Below, piece after piece: positions 43,376 through 53,370 of a stretch of DNA of 64,000 nt. The notes beneath the pieces are model-generated. The model was not told the DNA's origin and did not search any database. It worked only from the letters and a program-made list of their open reading frames with translations. Source of the DNA: Asaccharospora irregularis DSM 2635 (GTDB lineage Bacteria > Bacillota > Clostridia > Peptostreptococcales > Peptostreptococcaceae); assembly GCF_900129815.1 (NCBI RefSeq), contig NZ_FQWX01000008.1, positions 1 to 64,000 on the forward strand, written 5' to 3'. A program made the translations under genes and the position numbers. Numbering within the stretch: the stretch's first letter is position 1; each line of letters begins with the position of its first letter.

Positions 43376-43613
43376 AAAGTTTTATATAAAAATATATAGA
43401 AGCAGTAAATAATACATATATTAATAATTTAACGAAAGGCCTTTTTATCGCGCAGTTTAACTTAGTAATATGATAAATTGAAAAATATTATTCATAAAAT
43501 TTTAGTTTACTTCATATTAATTTCACAATACTTTCAATGTATATTCACACATTTAAACATACAATGGTGTACAATAAATTTATTCAAAATAAATATGTTC
43601 GAGGAGATAGTTT

Positions 43614-44693
43614 ATGGATAAAGAGACAAAAGATAAAGTAAACACAGATGAAATTAACGAAAAAAATCAAAATAATTGTATGCTTAGCACAAAAAAACAT
43701 GACAAACACAGTAAAAGCTTAATAAAAAAATATATAGCTATTATGACAGCAGGGGTTTTGTGTGTAGGGATTGGATTTGTAGGAGGAAAAGAAGTTGGTA
43801 GGCGTTTACCAGCTACACACAAAAGCTATAGCAATAAAAAAGTAGTCGCAACTGTTGGAGATAGCAAGATAACTGGAGAACAATTAAAAAATAGAATGGA
43901 ACCGGTATTTTATTTAAATGGCAAAAGGAAGATGACAACTGAAGAAGTACAGGCTTATGAGGCTAGTATGATAGATTATATGACAACAACAGAGATGCTT
44001 TATTTAAAAGGTAAGGAGGAAAATATAAAGGTCACAGAAGATGAGGTAACTAAAGAATACGATAGCCTTATGGATAGTATAAAAGAAAAATTCTCAATGA
44101 GTGAGGAGGAATTTTTAGAAGAGTTTAATTTTACCAAAAAACTTATAAGATCAGAAGTAAAAAAAGAAGCAATTGCTACTAAATATTTAGCGAAGGCATC
44201 TGAAGTTAAAGAGGATGAAGCTAAAAATTACTATGATAGAAATAAAGAACAGTTCGCTCAGGTAAGAGCATCCCATATATTGCTTAAAACAGTTGATGAT
44301 ACAGGTAATGCATTGAGCAAAAAAGAAAAATCTGATAAGAAACTTAAGGCTAATGAAGTATTGAAAAAAGTTAAGAACGGTGAAGACTTTTCAAGTTTAG
44401 CTAAAAAATACTCTGAGGATAATAGTTCATCAAAGGGTGGAGATGTCGGATATTTTTCAAAGGGTCAAATGGTTGAAGTGTTTGAAAATGAGGCTTTTAA
44501 GCTTAAAATCGGAGATGTGTCAAAAAGTCTTATAGAAAGCGATTATGGATACCATATAATTAAAAAGACCGGGGAGAGATATGAAAATTTTAATGATATC
44601 AAGGATGATCTAATATACAGATTGTCATATGAAAAGCAGGGAAACATAGTAGACAATTTAGTAGAGGAGTATAACGTTAAAATTAATAAATAA
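43614..44693 (+). CDS. PrsA-like foldase with parvulin PPIase domain
   Basis: 359 residues: Lys-rich cytoplasmic N-terminus, one membrane anchor (about 39-62), a SurA/PrsA-type N-domain, and a parvulin domain (about 215-335) with VRASHILLKT, FSSLAKKYSEDNSSSKGGDVGYFSKGQMVEVFENEAFKLKIGDVSKSLIESDYGYHIIK. There is no lipobox, so unlike Bacillus PrsA it is membrane-anchored by its N-terminus. It would help fold exported proteins. GAGGAG precedes the ATG. Confidence 0.92.
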   Translation: MDKETKDKVNTDEINEKNQNNCMLSTKKHDKHSKSLIKKYIAIMTAGVLCVGIGFVGGKEVGRRLPATHKSYSNKKVVATVGDSKITGEQLKNRMEPVFYLNGKRKMTTEEVQAYEASMIDYMTTTEMLYLKGKEENIKVTEDEVTKEYDSLMDSIKEKFSMSEEEFLEEFNFTKKLIRSEVKKEAIATKYLAKASEVKEDEAKNYYDRNKEQFAQVRASHILLKTVDDTGNALSKKEKSDKKLKANEVLKKVKNGEDFSSLAKKYSEDNSSSKGGDVGYFSKGQMVEVFENEAFKLKIGDVSKSLIESDYGYHIIKKTGERYENFNDIKDDLIYRLSYEKQGNIVDNLVEEYNVKINK

Positions 44694-45143
44694 AATAATG
44701 GAACTGGTTTTAAAATGATATTTCATATTATTAATATTTATTTTAAATTAATGAAATATATACAATAGAAAACCTAAACCTTGTTGAAGAAATAAAATAT
44801 AAGTATAATACAAAAACTAGAAAAATCTTGTCAATTACTATATTTAACCTGAGATTTAGAATAAAAAACAGGCTATATATAAAAATAAATTTATGTACAA
44901 TTTATATAAATATGAAATGCATTTTATAACTGCAAAAAATCAATCCAATACAAAGACATCAATGAATTAATAAGCTGTATTGAGTATTTAAATAAAAGAT
45001 GCTATTATTAAGAAGAAATAGAAGGTAATAATTTGCAATAAACATCTAGATTAGACTAAAAAGAATCATTAATATATCAACTATTGAATTAATATATTAA
45101 TGATTCGACAAGTATAGCAAAAATGTTTAGGTAAATTGAAAAT
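44694..45143. other. Gene-free stretch with a 15-bp stem-loop
   Basis: No intact ORF. A perfect hairpin with arms GAATCATTAATATAT (45063-45077) and ATATATTAATGATTC (45092-45106) stands near the right end with no T tract. A broken reading (INELISCIEYLNKRCYY near 44950-45010, interrupted by stops) may be a decayed gene, but it is too short to identify. Confidence 0.4.
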
Positions 45144-45190
45144 AAGGGGAATTTCCCCTTTCATGTTAGTGGAAATTTCATTATAATAAA

Positions 45191-45249
45191 AGAGACGATA
45201 TATTGTTCATTTTGAATAAAAAATTTAACAAAAGTGAACATCCGTCTCT
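45191..45249 (+). promoter_or_regulatory. Structured leader of the Xaa-Pro aminopeptidase gene
   Basis: AGAGACG (45191-45197) pairs with CGTCTCT (45243-45249); inside it TGTTCATTTTG (45204-45214) pairs with CAAAAGTGAACA (45229-45240). There is no T tract. It ends 10 bp before the ribosome site. A second palindrome AAGGGGA-ATT-TCCCCTT lies at 45144-45160. Confidence 0.6.
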
Positions 45250-45272
45250 AAAACAATTAAGGGGGTTTTGTC

Positions 45273-47069
45273 GTGAGCACAATAAAAAACAGATTAAGTG
45301 AATTAAGAAAACTTATGGAAGAAAAAAATATAGATGCCTATATTATACCATCTTCTGACAACCATCAAAGTGAATATGTAGGGGACCACTTTAAATCAAG
45401 AGAATTTATATCAGGTTTTACAGGATCAGCAGGTACTGTTATAGTAACTAAAGATGAAGCTGGTTTATGGACAGATGGAAGATACTTTATACAAGCAGAA
45501 AAAGAATTAGAAGGAAGTACAATAAAATTATTTAAAATGGGGGAAGAAGGCGTTCCTACTACTGATGAATACTTATGTGAAAATTTACCACAAGGCGGAA
45601 CTTTAGGATTTGATGGTAAAGTTATATCAGCAAAAGAGGGAATGGCTTTAGCTGAAAAATTATCATCAAAAAACGTTAAGATAGAGTACCAATATGATTT
45701 AATAGACAGTGTATGGGAAGATAGACCTGCTTTAGCATCTGAGAAAGCGTTTTTATTAGATGTTAAATATTGCGGTGAAAGCTTCAGCTCTAAATTAGCT
45801 AGATTAAGACAAAGAATGGAAGAATTAAATACTACTAATCATGTAATAACTACTCTTGATGATATAGCTTGGTTATTCAATATGAGAGGTGGAGACATAA
45901 GATTCAACCCAGTTGTTCTTTCTTATGCAGTAGTAACTTTAAAAGAAGTTTATTTATTCTTAGATGAAGAAAAATTAAATGAAGAACTTTTAGCTGAATT
46001 TGCTAAAGAAAACGTTCAAGTAAGACCATACAATGATGTATATGAATTCGTTAAGAATATATGCCCAAAAGAAAGAATGTTATTAGATGCTGCTAAAGTA
46101 AACTATGCTATATACAATAACTTACCTACAGAATTAGAAAAAGTAAATGAATTTAATCCTGTAATGTTCTTTAAAGCTAGAAAAAATGAAGTTGAGTTAG
46201 AAAGCATAAGAAATTCTCATATAAAAGATGGTGTAGCTTTCACTAAGTTCATGTACTGGTTAAAGACTAACATAGGTAAAATGGAAATAACTGAAATAAC
46301 TGCAAGTGAAAAATTAGAAGGATTTAGAAGAGAGCAAGAAGGATTTATAGAGCCAAGTTTTGGTACAATAGCTGGATACAAAGAACATGCAGCTATGATG
46401 CACTACAGTGCAACTCCAGAATCTGCTTATAAATTAGAACCAGAGCACTTATTCTTAATAGATTCAGGTGGACAATACTTTGATGGAACTACAGATATAA
46501 CTAGAACATTAGTTTTAGGACCAATAAGTGATAAATTAAAATTACACTTTACATCTGTAGTAAGAGGTATGATAAACTTATCTATGGCTAAATTCTTACA
46601 TGGATGCAAAGGTTATAACTTAGATATAATCTGTAGAGGTGTTATGTGGAAATTAGGAATAGACTACAAATGTGGTACAGGACATGGTATAGGATTCTTA
46701 TTAAATGTTCACGAAGCTCCAAATGGATTTAGATGGAGAGTAGTTCCAGAAAGATTTGACAGCGCTACTTTAGAAGAAGGAATGGTTACAACTAACGAAC
46801 CAGGTATATACATAGAAGGTTCTCATGGTATAAGAGTAGAAAATGAGATAGTAGTTAGAAAAGCTGAAAAGAATGAATTCGGACAATTCATGGACTTTGA
46901 AGTTGTAACATTAGCTCCAATAGACTTAGACGGAATAAATGTAGACTTATTAACTAAAGAAGAAAAAGATTACTTAAACTTCTATCATAAGTTAGTATTT
47001 GACAAAGTATCTCCTCATTTAACTGATGAAGAGAGAGAATGGTTAAAAGAATACACTAGAGAAGTATAA
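45273..47069 (+). CDS. Xaa-Pro aminopeptidase, M24 family (long form)
   Basis: 598 residues, starting at GTG 45273 with AAGGGGG upstream. Two creatinase-N domains (about 1-300) precede the pita-bread domain with metal ligands in DSGGQYFDGTTDITRT (near 395), GTGHGIGFLLNVHE (near 470) and NEPGIYIEGSHGIRVENE (near 510-525). This is the three-domain eukaryote-like APP form. It removes N-terminal residues before proline. Codon use looks strongly biased to A/T-ending preferred codons, which suggests high expression. Confidence 0.95.
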   Translation: MSTIKNRLSELRKLMEEKNIDAYIIPSSDNHQSEYVGDHFKSREFISGFTGSAGTVIVTKDEAGLWTDGRYFIQAEKELEGSTIKLFKMGEEGVPTTDEYLCENLPQGGTLGFDGKVISAKEGMALAEKLSSKNVKIEYQYDLIDSVWEDRPALASEKAFLLDVKYCGESFSSKLARLRQRMEELNTTNHVITTLDDIAWLFNMRGGDIRFNPVVLSYAVVTLKEVYLFLDEEKLNEELLAEFAKENVQVRPYNDVYEFVKNICPKERMLLDAAKVNYAIYNNLPTELEKVNEFNPVMFFKARKNEVELESIRNSHIKDGVAFTKFMYWLKTNIGKMEITEITASEKLEGFRREQEGFIEPSFGTIAGYKEHAAMMHYSATPESAYKLEPEHLFLIDSGGQYFDGTTDITRTLVLGPISDKLKLHFTSVVRGMINLSMAKFLHGCKGYNLDIICRGVMWKLGIDYKCGTGHGIGFLLNVHEAPNGFRWRVVPERFDSATLEEGMVTTNEPGIYIEGSHGIRVENEIVVRKAEKNEFGQFMDFEVVTLAPIDLDGINVDLLTKEEKDYLNFYHKLVFDKVSPHLTDEEREWLKEYTREV

Positions 47070-47112
47070 TATATAAATTATAATATATAAATTATAATAT
47101 ATAAGTTATATA
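47070..47112 (+). repeat. AT-rich tandem repeat after the aminopeptidase stop
   Basis: Units of about 16 bp, TATAATATATAAATTA, repeat about 2.5 times starting in the TAA stop codon. Confidence 0.7.
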
Positions 47113-47130
47113 TATTTACAATTTATTAAG

Positions 47131-47167
47131 AAAAGCCAGCCACTAATAATTTTAGTGACTGGCTTTT
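47131..47167. terminator. Bidirectional terminator
   Basis: AAAAGCCAG-CACTAA / TTAGTG-CTGGCTTTT with one mismatch, between the aminopeptidase and the convergent PqqD-like gene. Confidence 0.9.
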
Positions 47168-47170
47168 ATA

Positions 47171-47518
47171 TTACATATTTATCATTTCAATATAATGACA
47201 GTTTACATTTATGTGATTTAAAAAAACTAATAGTCTTTCATAAAGAGGTTGAATTTTCTCTCCATACTTAATTTCTAAAATCTCACCAATTTCTTTGACT
47301 GTTCTTTTGCCATTAATCTGAGTGAATACAGTGCTACTATATTCATCTAATGTGACTTTTTTATACTTAGGAATTTTAAATTTTAATTTTCTAAAAAACT
47401 TCTGTATTTTATGATCTTGTTTTTCAAGTATGGTTACAGTACCATCTTCATTTAACTCATAATCTATATTATCTGAAACTCTAAATACTATATTTAAAAC
47501 ATCTTCATTATTCTTCAT
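47171..47518 (-). CDS. PqqD-like protein next to OPT transporter
   Basis: 115 residues. The C-terminal 75 residues (LDEYSSTVFTQINGKRTVKEIGEILEIKYGEKIQPLYERLLVFLNHI) show the PqqD winged-helix pattern used by peptide-modifying systems to bind leader peptides. Here it overlaps the end of the OPT transporter gene by 11 bp and is translated with it. No radical SAM enzyme or precursor peptide is visible nearby, so its role may be peptide-related but not the usual modification. Confidence 0.75.
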   Translation of the reverse strand: MKNNEDVLNIVFRVSDNIDYELNEDGTVTILEKQDHKIQKFFRKLKFKIPKYKKVTLDEYSSTVFTQINGKRTVKEIGEILEIKYGEKIQPLYERLLVFLNHINVNCHYIEMINM

Positions 47519-49433
47519 TGCTACTAACCTTAGATGAAATAATAGGTAACGTTGTAGCTATAACTAAAACTACTAATAAAACTATAGCCATCATGTTACT
47601 ACCAACAAATCCAGCTGGAGTACCTGGAGTTATAATTCCTGTTACTTGTAGTATTATACCTACTAATCCTATTATAGAACCTCCAGCAACAAGACCAGAA
47701 GATAAACTTATACCATTTGCAACTCTTGTTTCTTTTTCAGCTTCACTTTTGCTCATTTTTTCAACAAATAAACGTATTAGAGCTCCAACTAGTATTATAG
47801 AAGTTGTTGAAATTGGTAAGTAGAAACCTATAGCTACAGTCATTATTGGTAGATCTAAGAAGTATAGAACTATAGCAATAAATATACCAGTAATAATCAT
47901 AACCCAAGGCAAGTCGCCTGACATTATACCAGAAGTTAATGTAGACATTAAGTTTGCCTGAGGTAATGCGAAAGGTGCTTCACTACCTGTTATACTAAGT
48001 TGGCTAGAAAGTAATAATATAGTACCTGTAACTACTATTACACCAACTATACCAGATATAGCGAAGAAGTTTTGCATTTCACGCTTGCTACCACCTATAA
48101 TATAAGTCGCTTTTTGAGATTGAGTATAACCACCAGATACAGCTATAGCAACAACCATAAATGAAGCGAATAAAAGTAGTGATTTATTGTCGGCTTGACT
48201 TTTCCATCCCATTATAACAAATACCAATGTTAATATAACTAAAGATGCTATTGTCATACCTGACACAGGTAGGTTTGATGTTCCTATTGTACCTGTTAAA
48301 CGTCCTGACACTATAACAAACAGTAAAGATAATATAAGTGAAACAATTCCACCAACTATTGCCATTGTGATACTTCCAGATATTAAAAACGCTGCTACAA
48401 AGCCAACAACAATACCACCAAGTAAGATTAACATTTCACTTGAAAATCCATTAGAGTTGCCAGTAGTACCTGATTTTGCTTTAAGTGTTTCTTTTATAGA
48501 AAATACTATAGTAGGTATTAATTTTATAGCGCCTATTATACCACCACAAAGCATCATACCAGCACCTATATATTTTACATAACTACCAGATATTGAGTTA
48601 ACATCCATTTGATTGATTGCTATAGAAGGGTCATTCCATACTGAAGCTCCACTTGACGCCATATCAGTAAAGTAACCTATCAAAGGGGCTACTGCAAAAT
48701 TTGAAAGTATAGAACCTGCAAACATTGTAAGTGAAACTTCAAGCCCTACTATAAATCCTATTCCTAGAAGAAGAGGGTTTACCTCTGTAGAGAACTTCCA
48801 TTTGTAAAATCTACTTCCAAGAAAAGTCATAGTATTATTTACTAGATTTAAGAATGATCCTGTTAATACATTTATGATACCACTTATACCAAATCCTATT
48901 CCCATATACTTAATAGCATCTCCACCACCATCTGAAGCCACAAGTGTTTCAGAGATAGCCATTGATTCTGGGTACATAAGCTTTCCATGTTCTTCAATTA
49001 TTAAATAATTGTAAACTAGTGATGAACAACCTATGCCAAATAAAACTCCTCCAACTCCAACAATTACGCCTTCAATGAAGGAAATTTGACTTCCAATTAA
49101 TATAACTGCAGGTAATACGAAAATCATACCACTTGCAATTGATTCTCCACCACTTGACATACCTTGTAAAATATTTTTTCCAAGTATACCTTTTTCACGT
49201 GCGAACAATCCTACAAACATAGAACCTATTATGGCTCCGGGAATACCAGCTGCAACAGTAAGCCCTGACTTCATACCAGAGTACGCTGTAGATGCAGCAA
49301 AGATAGTAGCTAAAATGATACCTATAATTAATATAGCTGCGTTTCCGCCTTTTTGGGACTTATCAGTTATATAAGGCACATACTCTTTACCAGATACGCC
49401 TCCATAAGCCTCTTTGGGTAATTTTTTCTTCAT
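47508..49433 (-). CDS. OPT-family oligopeptide transporter
   Basis: 641 residues from the ATG at 49433; the ATG nine bases earlier lies against the GGAGG and is less likely. About 14-16 hydrophobic segments and the OPT signatures GMKSGLTVAAGIPGAIIGSMF and GIVVGFVAAFLISGS are present. It is a proton-driven oligopeptide or metal-chelate importer in the cytoplasmic membrane. It is transcribed with the PqqD-like gene and suits a peptide-fermenting organism. Confidence 0.93.
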   Translation of the reverse strand: MKKKLPKEAYGGVSGKEYVPYITDKSQKGGNAAILIIGIILATIFAASTAYSGMKSGLTVAAGIPGAIIGSMFVGLFAREKGILGKNILQGMSSGGESIASGMIFVLPAVILIGSQISFIEGVIVGVGGVLFGIGCSSLVYNYLIIEEHGKLMYPESMAISETLVASDGGGDAIKYMGIGFGISGIINVLTGSFLNLVNNTMTFLGSRFYKWKFSTEVNPLLLGIGFIVGLEVSLTMFAGSILSNFAVAPLIGYFTDMASSGASVWNDPSIAINQMDVNSISGSYVKYIGAGMMLCGGIIGAIKLIPTIVFSIKETLKAKSGTTGNSNGFSSEMLILLGGIVVGFVAAFLISGSITMAIVGGIVSLILSLLFVIVSGRLTGTIGTSNLPVSGMTIASLVILTLVFVIMGWKSQADNKSLLLFASFMVVAIAVSGGYTQSQKATYIIGGSKREMQNFFAISGIVGVIVVTGTILLLSSQLSITGSEAPFALPQANLMSTLTSGIMSGDLPWVMIITGIFIAIVLYFLDLPIMTVAIGFYLPISTTSIILVGALIRLFVEKMSKSEAEKETRVANGISLSSGLVAGGSIIGLVGIILQVTGIITPGTPAGFVGSNMMAIVLLVVLVIATTLPIISSKVSSNEE

Positions 49434-49947
49434 TAAAAACATCCTCCTTACTTAATATCAGTTAATTATAACCTATTAATTCGACAAAAAGTACTAAAAT
49501 TTTGAAAGAAAGCATTGTTTTTCTAAAAAAGGCAATGTTAATAAGAAAAAATAAATATAATACATACTATAAATATACATTATATTTAAAATTTGTTGTA
49601 ATTGTACATTTAATAAAATAGTTTAAGTTAAAAAATAGGTTACTTAAAGTATTTGTATTTAATGGTGCAATTATACGAAATTAATTTATAGTATTTTTAT
49701 CCTATTTAATATTAAAATAACTTAACTGATTTATTAAGTTGCCTTGAGTACTTTTTAATATGATACTGACATAGTTTAAACCATTTATATAGAAAAATAT
49801 ACTACTTGTGTCTATAAAATAAAAAAATTGTATTATTTAGTTATAAAGTTTATTTTGCAACATTAAAAAATATAATTGTTGAATAATAATGAGTAGGATA
49901 ATATTATAGTAATTAAAGGTAGTATAATAGTTTTGGAGGGGATTATT
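49434..49947. other. Divergent gene-free region, OPT gene and cupin gene
   Basis: About 500 bp, very AT-rich, no ORF, no clear riboswitch. Only a weak imperfect stem GCATTG/CAATGT near 49517-49543 was seen. It must hold promoters for both flanking genes. Confidence 0.4.
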
Positions 49948-50295
49948 ATGATAAATAGAAAAAATGAATTATTAGTAGAAGAAAAGGAAAATGTTAGATT
50001 AGGTAAGGGTAAAGTTATATTTGAGAAAATAGTAAAACAAGAAGATCTTAGAGGCAAAGGGAAGTTATTTAGTAAAATAACAATTTTACCAGGCAGCTCA
50101 ATAGGTATGCATGACCATACTGATGATTTTGAAGTTTATTACATATTAAAAGGAAAGGCAAAAGTATTTGATAATGGGGAGTATGTCGAAGTAAACGAGG
50201 GAGATGTAGTATATACTGCGGATGGTCAAAAACATAATATAGAAAATATAGGGCAAGACAACTTAGAATTTATAGCATTAGTATTAAATGATTAA
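49948..50295 (+). CDS. Small cupin-domain protein
   Basis: 115 residues from ATG 49948 (GGAGGGG at 49935-49941). Single-barrel cupin with motif 1 GSSIGMHDHTDDFEVYYILKG (two His and a Glu as metal ligands) and motif 2 GDVVYTADGQKHNIENIG (third His). Cytoplasmic, metal-binding, function unknown. Single-gene unit ending at a bidirectional terminator. Confidence 0.92.
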   Translation: MINRKNELLVEEKENVRLGKGKVIFEKIVKQEDLRGKGKLFSKITILPGSSIGMHDHTDDFEVYYILKGKAKVFDNGEYVEVNEGDVVYTADGQKHNIENIGQDNLEFIALVLND

Positions 50296-50300
50296 CATTA

Positions 50301-50348
50301 AAAAAGGGATAGCTAATAGTCTTTTAGTAGTTTATTAGCTATCCTTTT
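50301..50348. terminator. Bidirectional terminator after the cupin gene
   Basis: AAAAAGGGATAGCTAATA / TATTAGCTATCCTTTT arms with one bulge, shared with the convergent PTS-like gene. Confidence 0.88.
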
Positions 50349-50376
50349 AAAATGTTGTTTACCTGGATTACTTTTT

Positions 50377-51426
50377 TTATATATCTATTTTTAGATCACC
50401 GGGCTTTATAAGTCCTTTTTTTCTCATAAATTCAGATATAATAAGAGTTACTACTATAGGGAGTACAAAGTGAAGAAGTATGATACCTATCCACATAGAA
50501 GGCCCACCTTTGTCAGCAGCTTGCATAGCAGTAATTGTTCCAAATTGTCCAACTAACCCACTAGACCCCATACCGGATCCTATAGGTATATTTTCCATTT
50601 TAAATACAGAGGTAGAAATTGGACCTAGTACAAAAGAAGCAAGAGTAGGTGGAATCCATATTTTATAATTCTTAATTATATTAGGCATTTGTAGCATGGA
50701 TGTACCAAGTCCTTGGGCAAAAAGTCCTCCGACTCCATTTTCTCTAAAACTCATAACTGCAAATCCAATCATTTGACAACAACAGCCGACTGTTGCTGCT
50801 CCACCAGCAAGTCCACCTAGACTAAGCATCATACATATGGCAGCACTACTTATAGGAAGTGTAAGTGCAATACCTACCAAAGTAGATACAAGTGCACCCA
50901 TTATTATAGGTTGCATTTCAGTAGCTTGCATTATTAGAGTCCCAAAGTAAGTCATAAATTTTGCAACTACTGGTCCTACTAGTTGAGCAACAATTACACC
51001 GACTAAAATTGTGACTGCTGGAGTTATCAATATATCTACCTTTGTCTCTTTTGATATAAGCTTTCCGAATTCTACAGCAAAAATTGTTGCAATAAATGCT
51101 CCTACAGGACCACCTAATTCATTTCCACAAGCTCCAACAAGGGCACATGAAAATATTACAAGAGGTGGCGCTTGAAGACCGTACGCAATAGCAACAGCAA
51201 TTGCTGGGCCAGTGACTTGTTTTGCTAAAGGGCTTATTACGTCAGTAAAAAGAACTATGCCAAATTTATCTCCTATTGTATTAAAAATAGTCCCTATTAA
51301 TAAAGAAGCAAAAAGTCCAAGAGCCATATATCCTAGGGCATCAATCAAATATCTTTGTACTGATATTTCGATATTTTTTTTCTGTATAAAAGATTTGAAG
51401 TTTGTATTCTTATTTGCTTTATTCAA
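50377..51426 (-). CDS. PTS EIIC-like membrane protein (PTS_EIIC_2 family)
   Basis: 349 residues with about ten hydrophobic segments and Gly-rich stretches (CALVGACGNELGGPVGAFIATIFAVEFGKLI, IPIGSGMGSSGLVGQFGTITAM). Starts at TTG with AAGGAGG 9 bases upstream on the minus strand. It matches the PTS_EIIC_2 family of putative sugar-transporting EIIC proteins that lack fused EIIA/EIIB. No PTS partner gene is nearby, so transport mode and substrate are unknown. Confidence 0.85.
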   Translation of the reverse strand: MNKANKNTNFKSFIQKKNIEISVQRYLIDALGYMALGLFASLLIGTIFNTIGDKFGIVLFTDVISPLAKQVTGPAIAVAIAYGLQAPPLVIFSCALVGACGNELGGPVGAFIATIFAVEFGKLISKETKVDILITPAVTILVGVIVAQLVGPVVAKFMTYFGTLIMQATEMQPIIMGALVSTLVGIALTLPISSAAICMMLSLGGLAGGAATVGCCCQMIGFAVMSFRENGVGGLFAQGLGTSMLQMPNIIKNYKIWIPPTLASFVLGPISTSVFKMENIPIGSGMGSSGLVGQFGTITAMQAADKGGPSMWIGIILLHFVLPIVVTLIISEFMRKKGLIKPGDLKIDI

Positions 51427-51775
51427 TTTTGTAATCCTCCTTAAAGATTATAAATTATCCATAACTTATTATATATCTTTTCAGCTGACAAGACAAACTA
51501 TAAATATTAAAAAGCTATAATATTAATAAAACTTATTATAGTTTTAAATTTCAAATTAATGGTTTATAATTAGAGTAAAGAATTAATTATGGGGACTGTC
51601 TGTTTAGGCGGTCTCTTCAAATATAAATTAGGTTTATAAAGTAAAAAAACATGTAATATTGTGAACAAGTTCAAGAATAAATTTAACTAATAACATTATT
51701 AAGAGAGAAATAATAGAATTTTTATATAGATAGTTTTTTAGCTATACACTAAATGGATTGGAAGGGAGTGGATAT
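51427..51775. other. Divergent gene-free region
   Basis: About 350 bp with no ORF. A weak stem GGGACTGTC / GGCGGTCTC lies near 51593-51616 and AAACTATAA/TTATAGTTT near 51492 and 51537; neither is followed by T residues. Promoters for the PTS-like gene (minus) and Big2 protein (plus) must be inside. Confidence 0.4.
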
Positions 51776-53308
51776 ATGATTAATTTAAAAAATAATAAGC
51801 ACAAGACAATCTTTGTAATAATATCTATTCCAATACTATTTATTGCCCAATACTATCTTTTTAAATTTGGTGTGCTAAGACCAATGGTAAAAGGTGCAGA
51901 AATTAAAATAGTTGGAGGGGAGTATGTAAAAGATATTGACAAATATGTTGTAAAACTTAATGATACAGTGACCCTGTCTACAGGAAATTATCTAAAGATC
52001 CCATCATATGCACAAGATGCGAATATATGGTTTAATGTACTAGATGACACAGGTGTATTAAAGATAGAGGGAAACAAAATGACTGCACTAAAAGAGGGGT
52101 TCTCATCTATAGGTATAATGAAGAATTCTAGAGTTATAAAGAAGGCAGCGATAAAGGTTGTAGATCCAAAAGTTCAAAATCTAGAAATGAATATAGATGG
52201 GGACTTAGAATATGTTGGGGATAAAGCTACAATAGATAGTGTGGTAGAGGTTGATTATAAAAAATTCCAGGACACATATAAAGTATCATTTGAAAGTAGT
52301 GATGAAGATGTATTAAGAGTAGAGGGAAATAAAATAAAGGCAGTAGGAGTTGGAACTGCAACCCTAAGTGCTAATTCAGGTGGGAAAAAGATATACTCCA
52401 AGTTTAGGATTAATGCATGGGTTTCAGATATAGATATAAATAGAAATTTGGAGATAGAAATAGGTCAAACTCAAAACTTAAATCCAGAGATAAAGACTTC
52501 ACCTAGGGGACTTAAACATCCTAAGATTAGATATGAGTTTTTAGAGCGAAAATTGCCAGTAGCTAGAGCTTTAAGTATAAATGAAGACGGAACTATGGTA
52601 GGACTTAGGGAAGGAAAGGAAACTATAAAAATAATTTGTGGAAATAAATCCAAGCTTGTGAAGGTAAATGTAGTAGAAGATTCAATAACAAACAACAAGG
52701 TCCAAAATTTAGAGTACACATACGATATAGTGGATAATAAACTTATAGTTACACTTAAATGGGATTATTTAAATGGCGTATACGACTACGATGTATATAT
52801 GAAAAACAATTTAATTAATAGAAATAAATTCTCAAAGATTAAATCAGTAACTATTGATAAAGATGATATTGACAAGTCTAGAAAAATCAAGACTACTATA
52901 GAAATTGATTTGGATGGTAATAAGTCTGCAAATATAGATATATATGTAGTAGGAAAGACTAAAGTAGGGACTACAAAACCTAGTAATGTAGTAAATATAA
53001 AAATTGGTGATAGTAATCCAGGTTATATAGATGATATGAAGGTAGAAGGTTTGACTGCAAATATAGATTTAGAAAACAACATCGTAAACATTGTATGGGA
53101 TGATATAGAAAAATATAATTGTACCTACAATATTTATGTGAGAAACAACTCAAAAGGAGAAAGTAACTTTAGCTTATATAGACAGGGTATACAAGGCAAT
53201 GAATGTACAATAGGTATACCAGAAGGAGAGTTAAACTTAGATGTTTATGTTGTAGCTATATACAATGGAAGTAGCTCACAAAATAGTAATATTATAAATA
53301 TAAGATAG
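51776..53308 (+). CDS. Membrane-anchored protein with Big2 and Fn3-like domains
   Basis: 510 residues from ATG 51776 (GGAAGGGAGTGG upstream; an in-frame TTG at 51758 precedes it). Cytoplasmic KNNKHK then one membrane anchor (about 11-29). Two bacterial Ig-like Big2 repeats are suggested by VLKIEGNKMTALKEGFSSIGIM and VLRVEGNKIKAVGVGTATLSAN, and a third by ALSINEDGTMVGLREGKETIKI. Two Fn3-like repeats follow in the C-terminal 190 residues. Probably a cell-surface protein with a structural or binding role; no catalytic motif or sortase signal. Confidence 0.85.
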   Translation: MINLKNNKHKTIFVIISIPILFIAQYYLFKFGVLRPMVKGAEIKIVGGEYVKDIDKYVVKLNDTVTLSTGNYLKIPSYAQDANIWFNVLDDTGVLKIEGNKMTALKEGFSSIGIMKNSRVIKKAAIKVVDPKVQNLEMNIDGDLEYVGDKATIDSVVEVDYKKFQDTYKVSFESSDEDVLRVEGNKIKAVGVGTATLSANSGGKKIYSKFRINAWVSDIDINRNLEIEIGQTQNLNPEIKTSPRGLKHPKIRYEFLERKLPVARALSINEDGTMVGLREGKETIKIICGNKSKLVKVNVVEDSITNNKVQNLEYTYDIVDNKLIVTLKWDYLNGVYDYDVYMKNNLINRNKFSKIKSVTIDKDDIDKSRKIKTTIEIDLDGNKSANIDIYVVGKTKVGTTKPSNVVNIKIGDSNPGYIDDMKVEGLTANIDLENNIVNIVWDDIEKYNCTYNIYVRNNSKGESNFSLYRQGIQGNECTIGIPEGELNLDVYVVAIYNGSSSQNSNIINIR

Positions 53309-53370
53309 AATAATATCATCCTTAAAGACATATATTTTAGAAATTTATATATGTTTAAGGAGAGGTTATT

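Noticed and set aside
44940-45030. Possible gene remnant with the reading INELISCIEYLNKRCYY
   Set aside because: Too short and interrupted by stops in every frame; similarity to any family cannot be judged by eye.
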